From NCBI RefSeq assembly GCF_020520425.1, contig NC_079492.1, positions 68,067,671-68,131,670 of the forward strand: a stretch of DNA of 64,000 bases. Reading direction: 5' to 3'. The position numbers were made by a program, and so were the translations under genes. Positions 1-11,900 of the stretch are shown here, piece after piece. The notes under the pieces were generated by a model. The model did no database searches and was not told the origin of the DNA. It saw nothing but the letters and a program-made list of their open reading frames with translations. This DNA is from Spinacia oleracea (lineage: Eukaryota > Streptophyta > Magnoliopsida > Caryophyllales > Amaranthaceae). Position 1 is the first letter of the stretch. Each line of letters opens with the position of its first letter.

Positions 1-322
1 TTTTGCATTCGAAAAACTAAAACCTTCGAAAAGTCATAGTTAAGCTTCGAATTTGAGAATTCTGGGTTCGGCCGAAAAATACTATTTTTGTCAAAATTTT
101 AGAATGCCTTTTACATGCGGAATTGACCCAAAAATCACTCGATTTGGATGAGTAACGAAGAAACTGCCGAAAAACTGCGTACGTATAATTAAATAAACGC
201 AATTTGCAATTAATTAACAATTACGAAAATTAATCACCCCTTTTAATTCTTGCAAATTTGTAATATTTAACCATGTTTATGCAATTTAGATTATGAAAAT
301 AATAAGGGGCTCGTGATACCAC
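1..322 (-). mobile_element. Ty1/copia element 1, internal leader next to 5' LTR (partial)
   Basis: This stretch is nearly identical to 15448-15769, the untranslated leader of the complete copia element in this window, so it is the same part of a second family member. Coding sense is the minus strand; the rest of the element lies beyond the left edge. Its right end holds a primer-binding site (306-321, minus strand TGGTATCACGAGCCCC), which resembles the complement of plant initiator tRNA-Met. It sits one base from the LTR at 323. Confidence 0.85.
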
Positions 323-1757
323 TGTTAGGTTATGATACATATGATATTACATAAATCATGCGGAAACAACCATTAACCCAGGAATACATATTATTTACAC
401 ATAATCATATAGCATAATTTAGATGCATACTCTTTGTTGCGTGCCCTCCCTAGCTGCGCCCGAACCGAACAAGAACAAGTCTTTAGGACTCCAAGTGTCG
501 TCCCTCCGTAGATAGTCCACAGCACGTCCGGATCCGCCTTAAGATTGACCAACTAGAATCGCCCTTAAGGTACTAGAATTTTCGGCACTTTTGAGCAAGA
601 TGTGTGGCTGAATTTTTCTCTCAAAAACTCACTTTGAATACTTTGAAAACTCGTTATAAATTGTGAACCCAGGCCACATATTTATAGGGTTATGGAAAGG
701 GAATTGGAATCCTATTCAGATACAAATTAATTAAACCTAGAATCCTACAAGAACTCTAATTTAATTAATTTATAAAATAGAATTAGGAATTTAATCATTA
801 ACCGAACTCTGCACGTTTTAGGAAACGTGCACGAACACAAACACTTACGCACACACACGGCAGCCTCGATGGGCCGCCCATGCGTGCGTGCGAGCAGCAG
901 CCCACGCAGCGAGGCCTGCGCGAGCCACAAGCCCACGCAAGCACCTGCGCGCGCTGTGCGCGCTGCGCGCGCTGTGCGCGCTGCCACGGCCTGCTGGGCC
1001 TGGCCTTGCGCTGGGCCTGGCGTGGCTGTTTGTGTGGCGCGCTTGGCTTGCTGGGCGATGGCCTGGCTTCGTGCTGGGCCCTCGTCCGGCAGGCCTCCTC
1101 CGATGCTTATTCGTACGATACGCTTCCGATTAAATTTCCGATTCCGGAATTCATTTCCGATACGAACAATATTTAACATTTCCGATTCCGGAATTAATTT
1201 CCGTTTCGAACAAATATTTAATATTTCCGTTTCCGGAATTATTTTCCGATTCCGGTAATATTTCCGATTCTGACAATATTTCCGTTTCCGGCAATATTTC
1301 CGATTCTGGTAATATTTCCATTTCCGATAATATTTTCCGATACGTACCATGTTTCCGTTTCCGGCAACATCTACGACTTGGATAATATTTATATTTCCGA
1401 TACGATCCATATTTCCGTTTCCGGTAATATCATCGTTTCCGGAGTATTCATTTCTTGCCTGTGACGATCTCAGCTCCCACTGAAACCAAGATCCGTCGAT
1501 TCCGAATATCCATAGATAGAGTATTTAATGCCATTAAATACTTGATCCGTTTACGTACTATTTGTGTGACCCTACGGGTTCAGTCAAGAGTAAGCTGTGG
1601 ATTAATATCATTAATTCCACTTGAACTGAAGCGGCCTCTAGCTAGGCATTCAGCTCACTTGATCTCACTGAATTATTAACTTGTTAATTAATACTGAACC
1701 GCATTTATTAGACTTATCATAGAATGCATACTTGGACCAAGGGCATTATTTCCTTCA
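323..1757 (-). repeat. Copia element 1, 5' LTR in coding sense (1435 bp)
   Basis: The LTR reads TGTTAGG...TTCCTTCA on the plus strand and has the TG...CA ends of the two LTRs at 6784-8114 and 15770-17100. It is 104 bp longer than those. The extra length is in a tandem TTTCCG-type repeat zone (about 1130-1440), where this copy has more units. A GC-rich CGCGCTG tract lies at 940-1010. The flank at 1758 would begin a 5-bp target duplication (ATACC), but its partner lies outside the window. Open frames seen in the GC-rich tract are low-complexity and not genes. Confidence 0.9.
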
Positions 1758-2892
1758 ATACCATGCAAGGAAATTATTCATTAGTAAAAAAACTCACTTT
1801 GCGATTGATTGATTTCTTCCTCGTTCCCAGGCAACAACAAATTCACAATAAATTCACAATTCTATAGTCAATTCACCCTCCTGCAGTCCTGCCTTATTAA
1901 GCCAGAAATTTTCGAATTCGAATACATAGATCAAATTAAATTGTTGTCTACTGCAATTTTCGAATTCAAATACATAAATCAATTTGAATTGAATTCATGA
2001 ATGATAAATCAAATTAAAATTTTCGAATTGAATACATAAATGATAAATCAAATTAAAATTTTGAATTGAATACATGAATGATAAATCAAATTAAAATTTT
2101 CGAAAAAAAACATGAATGATAAATCAAATTAAAATTTTCGAATTGAATACATGAATGATAAGTCAAATTAAAAATTTCGAAATTTTCGAATTGAAAACAT
2201 GAATTATAATCAAATCAAATTAAAATTTCAAAATTTAAAATTTCAAATTAAATCAAATCAAATTAAAATTTCAAAAGTATGCAAATGAAATCAAATCAAA
2301 TTAAAATTTCAAAATTTAAAGTATGCAAATTAAATACTTAAATCAAATTAAAATTTCGAAAATCAATTCATCTAAACCATCAAATCAATTGAAAGTAGAA
2401 GTACTCAAATTGAAAGAAAAAATGAAGAAAAATAGCAAAAGAAATTACCTTGTGTGGACCGTGTGGTGGTGTGCTGGAGAAATCATGAAGCAGCGTGGAC
2501 CCGTGGAGAAGTGATGTAGCAGCGAGCTTCAATTCGAGCAAGAGGAGGCTGAGCAGCGAGCTTCTATTCGAGAAGAAGAGGAATGGGTAGCAGCGCGTAG
2601 GAGAAGATGAATTTAGGGCATCAAATCTCACGTGGGGTTTGTTTTTTTGTCTTAAGTGGGCTTCAAACAGGGGGTTTTAATTTGGGCTTCATTTCAGCGA
2701 CCAAAAGCAGGATCGTTAGAATCGGTGGAGGGATCGCGATTTTATACGATCCCACCGATTCTACACGATCCTGAACGATCGTATGTACGATCCTGGAGTA
2801 TTTGCGATTTTAGCACCGATCCGGATCGTTTTGAAAAATACAGATCGTAGGATCGTACGATTCTACGATCCGGATCGCGATCCTAACAACAT
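1758..2892. other. AT-rich tandem-repeat DNA and GATC-palindrome block of unknown origin
   Basis: No credible gene is visible. 1988-2170 holds about five units of a 38-39-bp tandem repeat centred on TGATAAATCAAATTAAAAT, grading into simpler AAATCAAATT repeats to about 2370. 2700-2885 is dense in GATC palindromes such as GATCGTACGATCC. Homology to CACTA element Y resumes abruptly at about 2893, so this block looks like part of another insertion that interrupts X. Its family and left end cannot be determined from this window. Confidence 0.5.
1988..2170. repeat. 38-39-bp AT-rich tandem repeat, about 5 units
   Basis: TGATAAATCA recurs at about 2002, 2041, 2079, 2117 and 2156, a period of 38-39 bp. 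Each unit continues with AAATTAAAATTTTCGAATTG. Units differ by single bases and small indels. Diverged related units lie on either side. Confidence 0.75.
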
Positions 2893-3434
2893 TGATGTCA
2901 GATATCTTAAACTTCTTTATAAAATTTTAATATCTTTATGTTATAGTTATAAAAACTAGACTTTAATATCTTATGGTTATTTTTTCTTGTGCAATATGTT
3001 TAGGGCCTTGCACGAAAAAATGCAAGAACTTGAGTGTTGACTCAATCACATTCATGTGTCCGCAATTGATTTCGACAACTACATTGTTGGCAAGTTCGGA
3101 GAACATAGATAAAGCATGTGAATACATGGCAAGGGTAATGAAAGAAGCTTCCGAAAACAATCAAAAGATCCTAGCCCCATATCATCAGAGGTAAGATAAT
3201 CTTAACACCTACTCTTGATGCTCTAACAAATTAAATACATCTGAAATACACTGTTATTTGGTTTTGAAATCCAATGGTTCAAACTTTAGTCTATTATAAA
3301 TTTCTACAAGTTCTGAACACCACAACAAAATTAATTAACAAGTTGTCCAAAATTTTTGCTAGTATCTCCCTAAAAGTATAACAAATGATCAACATATAGT
3401 TGTTCTTCAAGCTGTAACCCAGCCATTTATTTCC
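2893..3434 (+). mobile_element. CACTA element X, internal segment left of the gypsy insertion
   Basis: From about 2893 the sequence matches the reverse complement of 36290-36597 in CACTA element Y, including intron and exon. It is therefore a fragment of a second copy of that family, here with its second gene on the plus strand. It ends at the gypsy target duplication AGCCT (3435-3439). The next piece of X is found in reverse at 30925-27991, because AGCCT recurs (as AGGCT) at 30926-30930 beside the other end of the gypsy LTR. Confidence 0.75.
3004..3190 (+). pseudogene. Exon of the CACTA second gene (Ulp1-region) in X, frameshifted
   Basis: The exon is bounded by a TTTAG acceptor and a GTAAGAT donor, as in the homologous exon at 36304-36489 (minus) in Y. 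The encoded stretch around CKNLSVDSITFMCPQL and YMARVMK is nearly the same in both. It lies just upstream of the catalytic-His exon of a C-terminal Ulp1-like cysteine-peptidase region typical of plant CACTA second genes. X has six A residues at 3015-3020 where Y has five, so the exon is out of frame with its neighbours. This copy is not functional. Confidence 0.7.
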
Positions 3435-3439
3435 AGCCT
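3435..3439. repeat. Target-site duplication AGCCT of the gypsy element, left copy
   Basis: AGCCT immediately precedes the LTR start TGATAAGTG. The partner is AGGCT at 30926-30930, which is AGCCT on the minus strand, next to the displaced and inverted LTR end. Confidence 0.8.
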
Positions 3440-4862
3440 TGATAAGTGTGTTTTATATAGTGTTTTCACCCCCGTCCCTTAGTACTTTTATGCGTTAAAT
3501 GAGCTCTTAGGAGCCGTTTTTAGTACTAATGTCTTTGAGTGTGCCTCGAGTTTCAGGACTACTTAGTCAGAAATTGGTCTTTTTGGACCCGTTTCATGAT
3601 GATTTAGGCCACTACGCGATCCCGAGAGAGTTCGGGACGACTATCGTCAACTTGTGGGAGCCTTAGATGCTCATGGTTGAGCCCCGGAAGTTAGACTCGA
3701 TGTTACAGACGAAGGGCGGTTCATTCAGCCTACCGCCCAGTTGATCTCCCCTCGCCCACCGGACGAGCAAGCAGAAAAAGCAACAGTCAGCAGGCGTCCG
3801 ACGGGCGTAATACTGCCCGGTGCCCACCGGGCGCCCATCAAAAGCAAAGGCAACCATTTTCTCTTCTCGCCCGAAGAGCGTGAGGCGCCCGACCGGGCGC
3901 GTGCAGATGAGTTCCAGAGTGTCTCCCTCCGCCCGGCGGGCAGACCTGCGCTCGACGGGCGGAAGGCTGCCCGACCGGGCGACGACAACCCAGCAGGCCA
4001 AGCGCGAGGTTTTCTTCCGGTTTTTTCTTTATTTTTATGGGCAAACTATAAATATTAGGCTTCATTATTTGTAGGGGACATATTATTTTCTAGTATTAGA
4101 CCCTTAGTTTATTTTCTCTTAATCTAGTTTTCACTCCAATTTGTTCCAAGCACTTATTTTTAGTTTCAATCAAAGCTCCAATTTTTAGTTCATCCTTTTG
4201 TTCTACAATTAGGTATTGCTTTCTATTTTTCTTTATTAATTACTTTTGATCATGTTTTCCATTATGTTGATTACTTTGTTATTTGTTATTATGCTTGAGT
4301 AATTTATTTTCTAGGGTTTGGGGATCCTTGAATAATATGAAGGGACATTGAATAATTGTGATTGTTGGCATTGTAATTAATTCCTATTGATTGGTTTATT
4401 TCACTATACAATTAGATTTGCGCAGGTTAATTGTGCTAGTTATGCAATATCAAGTTAAGATTCGAGAGATGCAATTTGATGTTTAGGCTTGTGTCAATAG
4501 GTGGAATTAGAGTTAATACGTAGCGAGAGCCCGTTAATTCTAAGTCTATGATTAGTATCGATTCGAGAGAGCATGCTAGTCTAATTAATTGCTTTGTTGA
4601 TTATCGTGATTGTTTATTGTCCTGGATTGTTATTTGTTGGTGAACCTATACCCTATATTCCTTAATATCTTGATTCTTAATTGTTTAATTATCGCCGTAG
4701 TTTTAGCAAACCATCAACCAAACTCTTGTTCCCAATAGTCTAGCCTAATTGATTAATAGTAGAAAGAACACGGTTTCCCTGTGATTCGATCTTGACTTCC
4801 CTTGCTACCTAGCTAGTGGACTTAGGTTATCTTTGATTAGGTGATACGACTTTAGCATGTCA
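3440..4862 (+). repeat. Athila-like gypsy 5' LTR (1423 bp)
   Basis: The start is TGATAAGTGTG after the AGCCT duplication. The end is ...TAGCATGTCA at 4862, five bases before a tRNA-Asp-type primer site. 3720-3990 is GC-rich with many CGCCCGACCGGGCG-like palindromes. A TATA box lies near 4047. The second half (about 3950-4862) matches the 3' LTR pieces at 23685-23967, 24323-24739 and, in reverse, 30931-31153. The first 500 bp or so have no counterpart on the 3' side, so that LTR is truncated. Confidence 0.88.
4047..4054 (+). promoter_or_regulatory. Probable TATA box of the gypsy LTR
   Basis: TATAAATA lies in the LTR about 0.8 kb before its end, in a block conserved in the other LTR copy near 23782. 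Position and sequence fit a pol II LTR promoter; the transcription start is inferred only. Confidence 0.45.
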
Positions 4863-4867
4863 AATTT

Positions 4868-4885
4868 TGGCGCCGTTGCCGGGGA
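4868..4885 (+). promoter_or_regulatory. Gypsy primer-binding site (tRNA-Asp type)
   Basis: TGGCGCCGTTGCCGGGGA lies five bases after the LTR. This sequence is characteristic of Athila/Tat-type elements primed by tRNA-Asp. Confidence 0.85.
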
Positions 4886-4997
4886 AACGGTTTTTTTTCT
4901 ATTGTTGATTGTTTATCCTAGATTATTGTTTGTTACTATTCAAGGAACTCACGTTCCTTGAGACCGGATCTCACATTGTTTTGTAGTTTCTTTGTCT

Positions 4998-6783
4998 ATG
5001 CCCAGGACCGTAGGTACTAGTAATCTTACTCCATTCGATCCTGAGCCCGAAAGAACCTTTCGTAGACGAAGAACTTTCATTGCATAGTGTGGGAATTATT
5101 CTGATTCTGATAATAATATTGGCGATCTTTTTACTTCAGATACAGATTCAGTATCAGAGATAGAGATGGGTGACGAAACTCCACCGCTGCAACCTACCCC
5201 ACGGCTTACAGACTATTCTAAGCCAAGTTTGTCTGTGCTACCAAAGGCAATCATGCCTTCTATTGCAGCTGAGACCTTCAAGATTGAGCCTGCATTGATT
5301 AACATGATTGAGAGACGCCAGTACGGTGGCGAACCAGGTGAAGAACAGAATCTTCACATTCAGTCCTTCATCCAATACTGTTCCACCATCAAGCAAAAGG
5401 GATTGACTCCAGAGCAAACTATGGAGATACTCTTCCCATTCTCTCTGAGTGGGAAAGCTAAGTTGTGGATTAATGGGTTGAATCGGGCGGCTTTAAAAAT
5501 CACTAATTGGGAGTCCTTAGCCCTTGCTTTTTATGTTAAATATTTCCCACCTGAGAAAACAGCTCGTCTGAGGGATCAGATATTAGGTATCTCTCAACAA
5601 GCAAATGAGAGTTTGTTCGAGGTTTGGGAGAGATTCAAGGACTTGCAGAGAGAGTGCCCGCACCATGGTTTGGATGATTGGTTCTTGATTCAACAGTTTT
5701 ATAATGGTCTGGGTAATGAGTCTAGATGTCTTTTGGATTCGGCTGCCAGTTGGAGATTCATGCAACTTGAGGTGCCTATAGCTATGGAAGTAATTGAGGA
5801 GATAGCCATTCATAATGCCCAGTATGGGAATTCTAGAGGTCTATCTAACAAGGGTGGTAAGCATGATCTGAATTCTATAGAACAATTAACTGCCCAATTG
5901 ACTGCTTTACATTATAAGTTTGATAATATGCAAGCAGCAAATGCTCAATCTGCCCAACCTGTTAGTGTAGCTGCTATGAGTGCCCAATCTGCTACTGTTT
6001 GTGAAAGTTGTGGAATGTCTGTTCATTATGCACAGGAATGTAGGAGCTCTATTGAACAATGTAACGCATTTCGATCCTACAAACAAAATAACCCATTCTC
6101 CAACTCTTACAATGAGGGCTACAAAAACAACCCTCTACTATCCTACAGGAGCAACAACATCCAGAACCCTCACCAAGTCCAACATCCACCACAATAACCA
6201 TACCAACCCCCACATCAACAATCCTAGCTACCAACCACGGAACAACTACAACCAACAGTCTAGTGGACCACCTGGGTTCCCTAGACAACACACATCACCT
6301 CCACCACCAAAACCTCAAGCCACACAGCCTGACCCTATGTTAGTAGAGATGAGAAATATGATGCTACAAATGCAAAAATCTCTAAGTGAAAAGGATGCGA
6401 AGATCGATGCTCTTACTGCTCACAACAAGATCATTGATACACAGTTGGAACAGATGGCTACTACTATTGCAGGGAGACCCCCAGGCCAACTTCCTTCACA
6501 GCCCGAAAATAGGGAAACTGCAAATGCTATTACATTGAGGAGTGGTAGGGGTTATGATGGTCCTTTTATTCCAGATGAGGTTGATTCTGGGGTGTCTGCT
6601 AGTGGTCTGGTTAGTGAGGAAGTCCCAGAGATAGTCATGGATGGTAAGGAAGCTGAAAAGGCAGTCAAAGAGAATGAGGCTACAACTGAGGTTAAGAAGG
6701 GGACAGATATTCAAGTACCACCTATTGTACTCCCCTTCCCAAACCGGCAACTCAAGAATAAGCTACACAAGCAGTTTGGCAGA
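4998..6783 (+). pseudogene. gag: Athila-like gypsy gag (broken)
   Basis: Gag would form the particle coat of the retrotransposon. Reading starts at ATG 4998 (MPRTVGTSNL). A TAG at 5085-5087 stops it, but the frame continues through 5166-6194 with a retrotransposon-gag domain (WESLALAFYVKYFPPEKT, FEVWERFKDLQRECPHH). A TAA at 6195-6197 and a frameshift before about 6225 follow. The distal part is a proline/glutamine-rich stretch, then a coiled-coil-like segment (about 6330-6460) and an acidic tail. The frame is cut at 6783 by copia element 2 and resumes at 17101. It cannot give a full protein. Confidence 0.85.
6779..6783. repeat. Target-site duplication GCAGA of copia element 2, left copy
   Basis: GCAGA precedes TGTTAGG at 6784 and is repeated at 17101-17105 after the other LTR end. 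It marks insertion into the gypsy gag-pol frame. Confidence 0.93.
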
Positions 6784-8114
6784 TGTTAGGTTATGATACA
6801 TATGATATTACATAAATCATGCGGAAACAACCATTAACCCAGGAATACATATTATTTACACATAATCATATAGCATAATTTAGATGCATACTCTTTGTTG
6901 CGTGCCCTCCCTAGCTGCGCCCGAACCGAACAAGAACAAGTCTTTAGGACTCCAAGTGTCGTCCCTCCGTAGATAGTCCACAGCACGTCCGGATCCGCCT
7001 TAAGATTGACCAACTAGAATCGCCCTTAAGGTACTAGAATTTTCGGCACTTTTGAGCAAGATGTGTGGCTGAATTTTTCTCTCAAAAACTCACTTTGAAT
7101 ACTTTGAAAACTCGTTATAAATTGTGAACCCAGGCCACATATTTATAGGGTTATGGAAAGGGAATTGGAATCCTATTCAGATACAAATTAATTAAACCTA
7201 GAATCCTACAAGAACTCTAATTTAATTAATTTATCAAATAGAATTAGGAATTTAATCATTAACCGAACTCTGCACGTTTTAGGAAACGTGCACGAACACA
7301 AACACTTACGCACACACACACGGCAGCCTCGATGGGCCGCCCATGCGTGCGTGCGAGCAGCAGCCCACGCAGCGAGGCCTGCGCGAGCCACAAGCCCACG
7401 CAAGCACCCGTGCGCGCTGCGCGCGCTGTGCGCGCTGCCACGACCTGCTGGGCCTGGCCTTGCGTTGGGCCTGGCGTGGCTGTTTGTGTGGCGCGCTTGG
7501 CTTGCTGGGCGATGGCCTGGCTTCGTGCTGGGCCCTCGTCTGGCAGGCCTCGTCCGATGCTTATTCGTACGATACGCTTCCGATTAAATTTCCGATTCCG
7601 GAATTCATTTCCGATACGAACAATATTTAACATTTCCGATTCCGGAATTAATTTCCGTTTCGAACAAATATTTAATATTTCCGTTTCCGGAATTATTTTC
7701 CGATTCCGGTAATATTTCCGATTCTGACAATATTTCCGTTTCCGGCAATATTTCCGATATGATCCATATTTCCGTTTCCGGTAATATCATCGTTTCCGGA
7801 GTATTCATTTCTTGCCTGTGACGATCTCAGCTCCCACTGAAACCAAGATCCGTCGATTCCGAATATCCATAGATAGAGTATTTAATGCCATTAAATACTT
7901 GATCCGTTTACGTACTATTTGTGTGACCCTACGGGTTCAGTCAAGAGTAAGCTGTGGATTAATATCATTAATTCCACTTGAACTGAAGCGGCCTCTAGCT
8001 AGGCATTCAGCTCACTTGATCTCACTGAATTATTAACTTGTTAATTAATACTGAACCGCATTTATTAGACTTATCATAGAATGCATACTTGGACCAAGGG
8101 CATTATTTCCTTCA
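6784..8114 (-). repeat. Copia element 2, 3' LTR in coding sense
   Basis: The LTR is 1331 bp with TG...CA ends. It contains the CGCGCTG-rich tract (about 7400-7440) and the TTTCCG-type short tandem repeats (about 7580-7800). It matches 15770-17100 at about 99%. Confidence 0.95.
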
Positions 8115-8126
8115 GTCTCCCACTTG
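8115..8126 (-). promoter_or_regulatory. Copia polypurine tract
   Basis: On the minus strand the bases just before the 3' LTR read CAAGTGGGAGAC, a typical copia-type polypurine primer for plus-strand DNA synthesis. Confidence 0.7.
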
Positions 8127-8979
8127 TCCTTAGGGACAAGTGTGCATTTCCTAATTCCTTTGTCGCTCGATGCTTGCTCTTGAACATAAGGTAAGAGTTG
8201 TCATCCTTATTATGTCCAGAGGTGTTCCTCGGTTTCAGAGTTCAACTGATCAATTAAACAGATAATCATAGCTTATGATTCATCCGAGCACGGCCATGCA
8301 TTTCACAGTTTCTAGCTCTCCGAATGGCCTTGTACAACTTTTAAGCATCTCATCCCGATTTATGGGAGGACAATCCCAATCTTGCGATCTTGAGATTAGA
8401 CTTCGTTTGATAGGTGATTACCTGAGCGTTGCCTTTATAGCCTCCTTTTACGGTGCGACGGTTGGTCAACGTCAAAGCAACCAGTTCTCAAACAAGTAAT
8501 CTCAAATCACTCAGGTATTGAGGATTTAGTGTCTAATAATTTTAATGAAATTTACTTATGACAGATTTTCATCTCTTACAGTAAAGTTTCATAGGTCTTG
8601 TCCGATACTAGTCTTCCCAAAGTAAGTATCTATGCAAATGATTATGACATTGCCATGTCCATATAGTTCAAGAAACAGAACTACTAGTCATCTTGCATTC
8701 TAATCGTCTAACGTTTTCTATGCGTCCAATTTTATAGAAAACTCCGACTAGGGACCATTTTCAATCTTTGACATTCAAGTTCACTTGATAGACATTTCTT
8801 AGTCACAGGACTGGTCCTGACAGTCTATCTTGAATATATCGTCAAATTGAAGGGACTCATCATTTAATAAACCACAAATTAAATGGAAAAATGAATTCTT
8901 TTCATTTATTGTGAATGATTAACCAATAATGTTTTACAAAGATTTAAACTCTAAAACTTTAAAACATTAAACAGAGACA
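8127..8979 (-). other. Copia element 2, 3' untranslated region
   Basis: These 850 bp lie between the stop codon of the polyprotein and the polypurine tract. I see no coding sequence or strong repeat. Confidence 0.6.
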
Positions 8980-11900
8980 TCAAAGCCATTCTCCAATATG
9001 CTTGATTCCCATAGCTGCAGTGTGCGAGTTGTGCTTCGCCTGCGGCAGAGGTTTAGTTAATGGATCTGATATGTTGTCATCAGTTCCAATTTTGCTTATC
9101 TCGACTTCTTTTCTTTCAACGAACTCTCGTAGAAGGTGAAATCTACGAAGTACATGCTTGACTCTCTGGTGGTGTCTAGGCTCTTTTGCCTGTGCAATAG
9201 CTCCGTTATTGTCACAATACAGGGCTATTGGTCCTTTAATGGAGGGGACTACACCAAGTTCACCTATGAACTTCCTTAGCCATATAGCTTCCTTTGCTGC
9301 TTCATGTGCAGCAATGTACTCCGCTTCAGTTGTAGAATCCGCAATGGTGCTTTGCTTAGCACTTTTCCAGCTTACTGCTCCTCCGTTGAGGCAGAAGACA
9401 AACCCAGACTGTGATCTGAAATCATCTTTGTCGGTTTGGAAACTTGCGTCCGTATAGCCTTTAACAATTAATTCATCATCTCCACCATAGACCAGGAAGT
9501 CATCTTTGTGCCTTTTCAGGTACTTCAGAATGTTCTTGGCAGCAGTCCAATGCGCCTCTCCTGGGTCTGACTGGTATCTGCTCGTAGCACTGAGTGCGTA
9601 CGCAACATCCGGGCGTGTACATATCATAGCATACATTATTGAACCAATTAATGATGCATATGGAATCCCATTCATTCGTCTACGCTCATCAAGTGTTTTT
9701 GGGCACTGAGTCTTGCTTAGAGTCATTCCATGAGACATGGGTAGGTAGCCTTGCTTGGAGTCCGCCATCTTGAACCTATCAAGCACCTTATTGATATAAG
9801 TGCTTCGACTAAGTCCAATCATCTTTTTAGATCTATCTCTGTAAATCTTGATGCCCAATATGTACTGTGCTTCTCCTATATCCTTCATCGAAAAACATTT
9901 CCCAAGCCAAATCTTGACAGAGTTCAACATAGAAATGTCATTTCCGATAAGCAATATGTCGTCGACATATAATACTAGGAAAGAAATTTTGCTCCCACTG
10001 ACCTTCTTGTATACACAAGATTCGTCTGCGTTCTTGATGAAACCAAAGTCACTGACTGCTTCATCAAAACGTATATTCCAGCTCCTGGATGCCTGCTTCA
10101 ATCCGTAGATTGATTTCTTTAGCTTGCATACCTTTTTAGCATTCTTTGGATCCTCAAAACCTTCAGGCTGTGTCATAAACACAGTTTCTGTTAAATCGCC
10201 GTTTAAGAAAGCAGTTTTGACATCCATCTGCCATATTTCGTAATCGTAATATGCAGCGATTGCTAACATTATTCGAATAGACTTTAGCATTGCAACTGGT
10301 GAAAAGGTTTCATCGTAATCCATACCGTGGACTTGCCTGTAACCTTTTGCAACCAATCTAGCTTTGAAAACTTCAAGTTTCCCATCCTTGTCCTTTTTCA
10401 GTTTGAAAACCCATTTGCTTCCAATGGCTTGATAGCCATCTGGCAAATCGACCAAATCCCATACTTGGTTTTCAGACATGGAGTCTAATTCAGATTGCAT
10501 GGCTTCTTGCCATTGCTTGGAGCTAGGGCTCGTCATAGCTTGTTTGTAAGTCGCAGGTTCATCACTTTCAAGTAATAGAACGTCATAGCTCTCGTTCGTC
10601 AAAATACCTAAGTACCTTTCCGGTTGAGATCTATATCTTTGCGATCTACGCGGGGCAACATTTCTAGATTGACCATGATTCTCACCAGATTCTTCTAAAG
10701 ATCTCTGAGTTTCATCCTGAATGTCATCTTGAGCATTCTCTAGAGTTTGTTGTTCGACTCGAATTTCTTCGAGGTCTATTTTTCTCCCACTTGTCATTTT
10801 GGAAATATGATCTTTCTCCAAAAAGACACCATCTCGAGCAACAAACACTTTGTTCTTAGATGTATTGTAGAAGTAATACCCCTTTGTTTCCTTTGGATAG
10901 CCCACAAGGATACATTTGTCAGATTTTGGATGAAGTTTGTCTGAAATTAATCGTTTGACGTATACTTCACATCCCCAAATCTTAAGAAAAGACACATTTG
11001 GAGGCTTTCCAAACCATAATTCGTATGGAGTCTTTTCGACAGCTTTAGACGGAGCTCTATTTATAGTGAGTGCAGCTGTATTTAGTGCATGTCCCCAAAA
11101 TTCTAATGGAAGTTCGGCCTGACCCATCATTGACCTGACCATGTCTAGTAAGGTTCTGTTCCTCCGTTCCGACACACCGTTCCATTGTGGTGTTCCAGGA
11201 GGAGTCAACTCTGATAGAATTCCACATTCTTTCAGATGGTCATCAAATTCATAGCTCAGATATTCACCGCCTCTATCAGACCGCAGTGCCTTAATCTTCT
11301 TGCCTAATTGATTCTCTACTTCACTCTGAAATTCCTTGAATTTGTCAAAGGATTCAGATTTATGCTTCATTAGGTAGACATAACCATACCTACTGAAGTC
11401 ATCAGTGAAAGTGATAAAGTAGCTGAAACCACCTCTAGCATTTGTACTCATTGGTCCACATACATCTGTATGGATTAAACCCAATAGTTCATTTGCTCTT
11501 TCTCCAACTTTAGAGAAAGGTTGCTTTGTCATTTTGCCAAGTAAACATGATTCGCATTTACCATAATCCTCTAAGTCAAATGGTTCTAGAATTCCTTCCT
11601 TTTGAAGTCTTTCTAAGCGTTTCAAGTTTATATGACCTAATTGACAATGCCACAGATAGGTGAGATCTGAATCATTCTTTTTGGCCTTTTTGGTATTTAT
11701 GTTATATACTTGTTTGTCGTGATCTAATAAATAAAGTCCATTGACTAATCTAGCAGATCCATAAAACATCTCTTTAAAATAAAACGAACAACTATTGTCT
11801 TTTATTAAAAAGGAAAATCCCTTAGCATCTAAGCAAGAAACTGAAATGATGTTTTTAGTAAGACTTGGAACATGGAAACATTCTTCCAGTTCCAAAACTA

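Noticed and set aside
827-1258. Open frames in the GC-rich part of the copia LTRs (also 7259-7712 and 16245-16698)
   Set aside because: They arise from CGCGCTG repeats, overlap on both strands, shift between copies, and contain no domain.
8275-8499. Short frame in the copia 3' UTR
   Set aside because: No domain, no conservation evidence, and it lies opposite to the element's coding sense.
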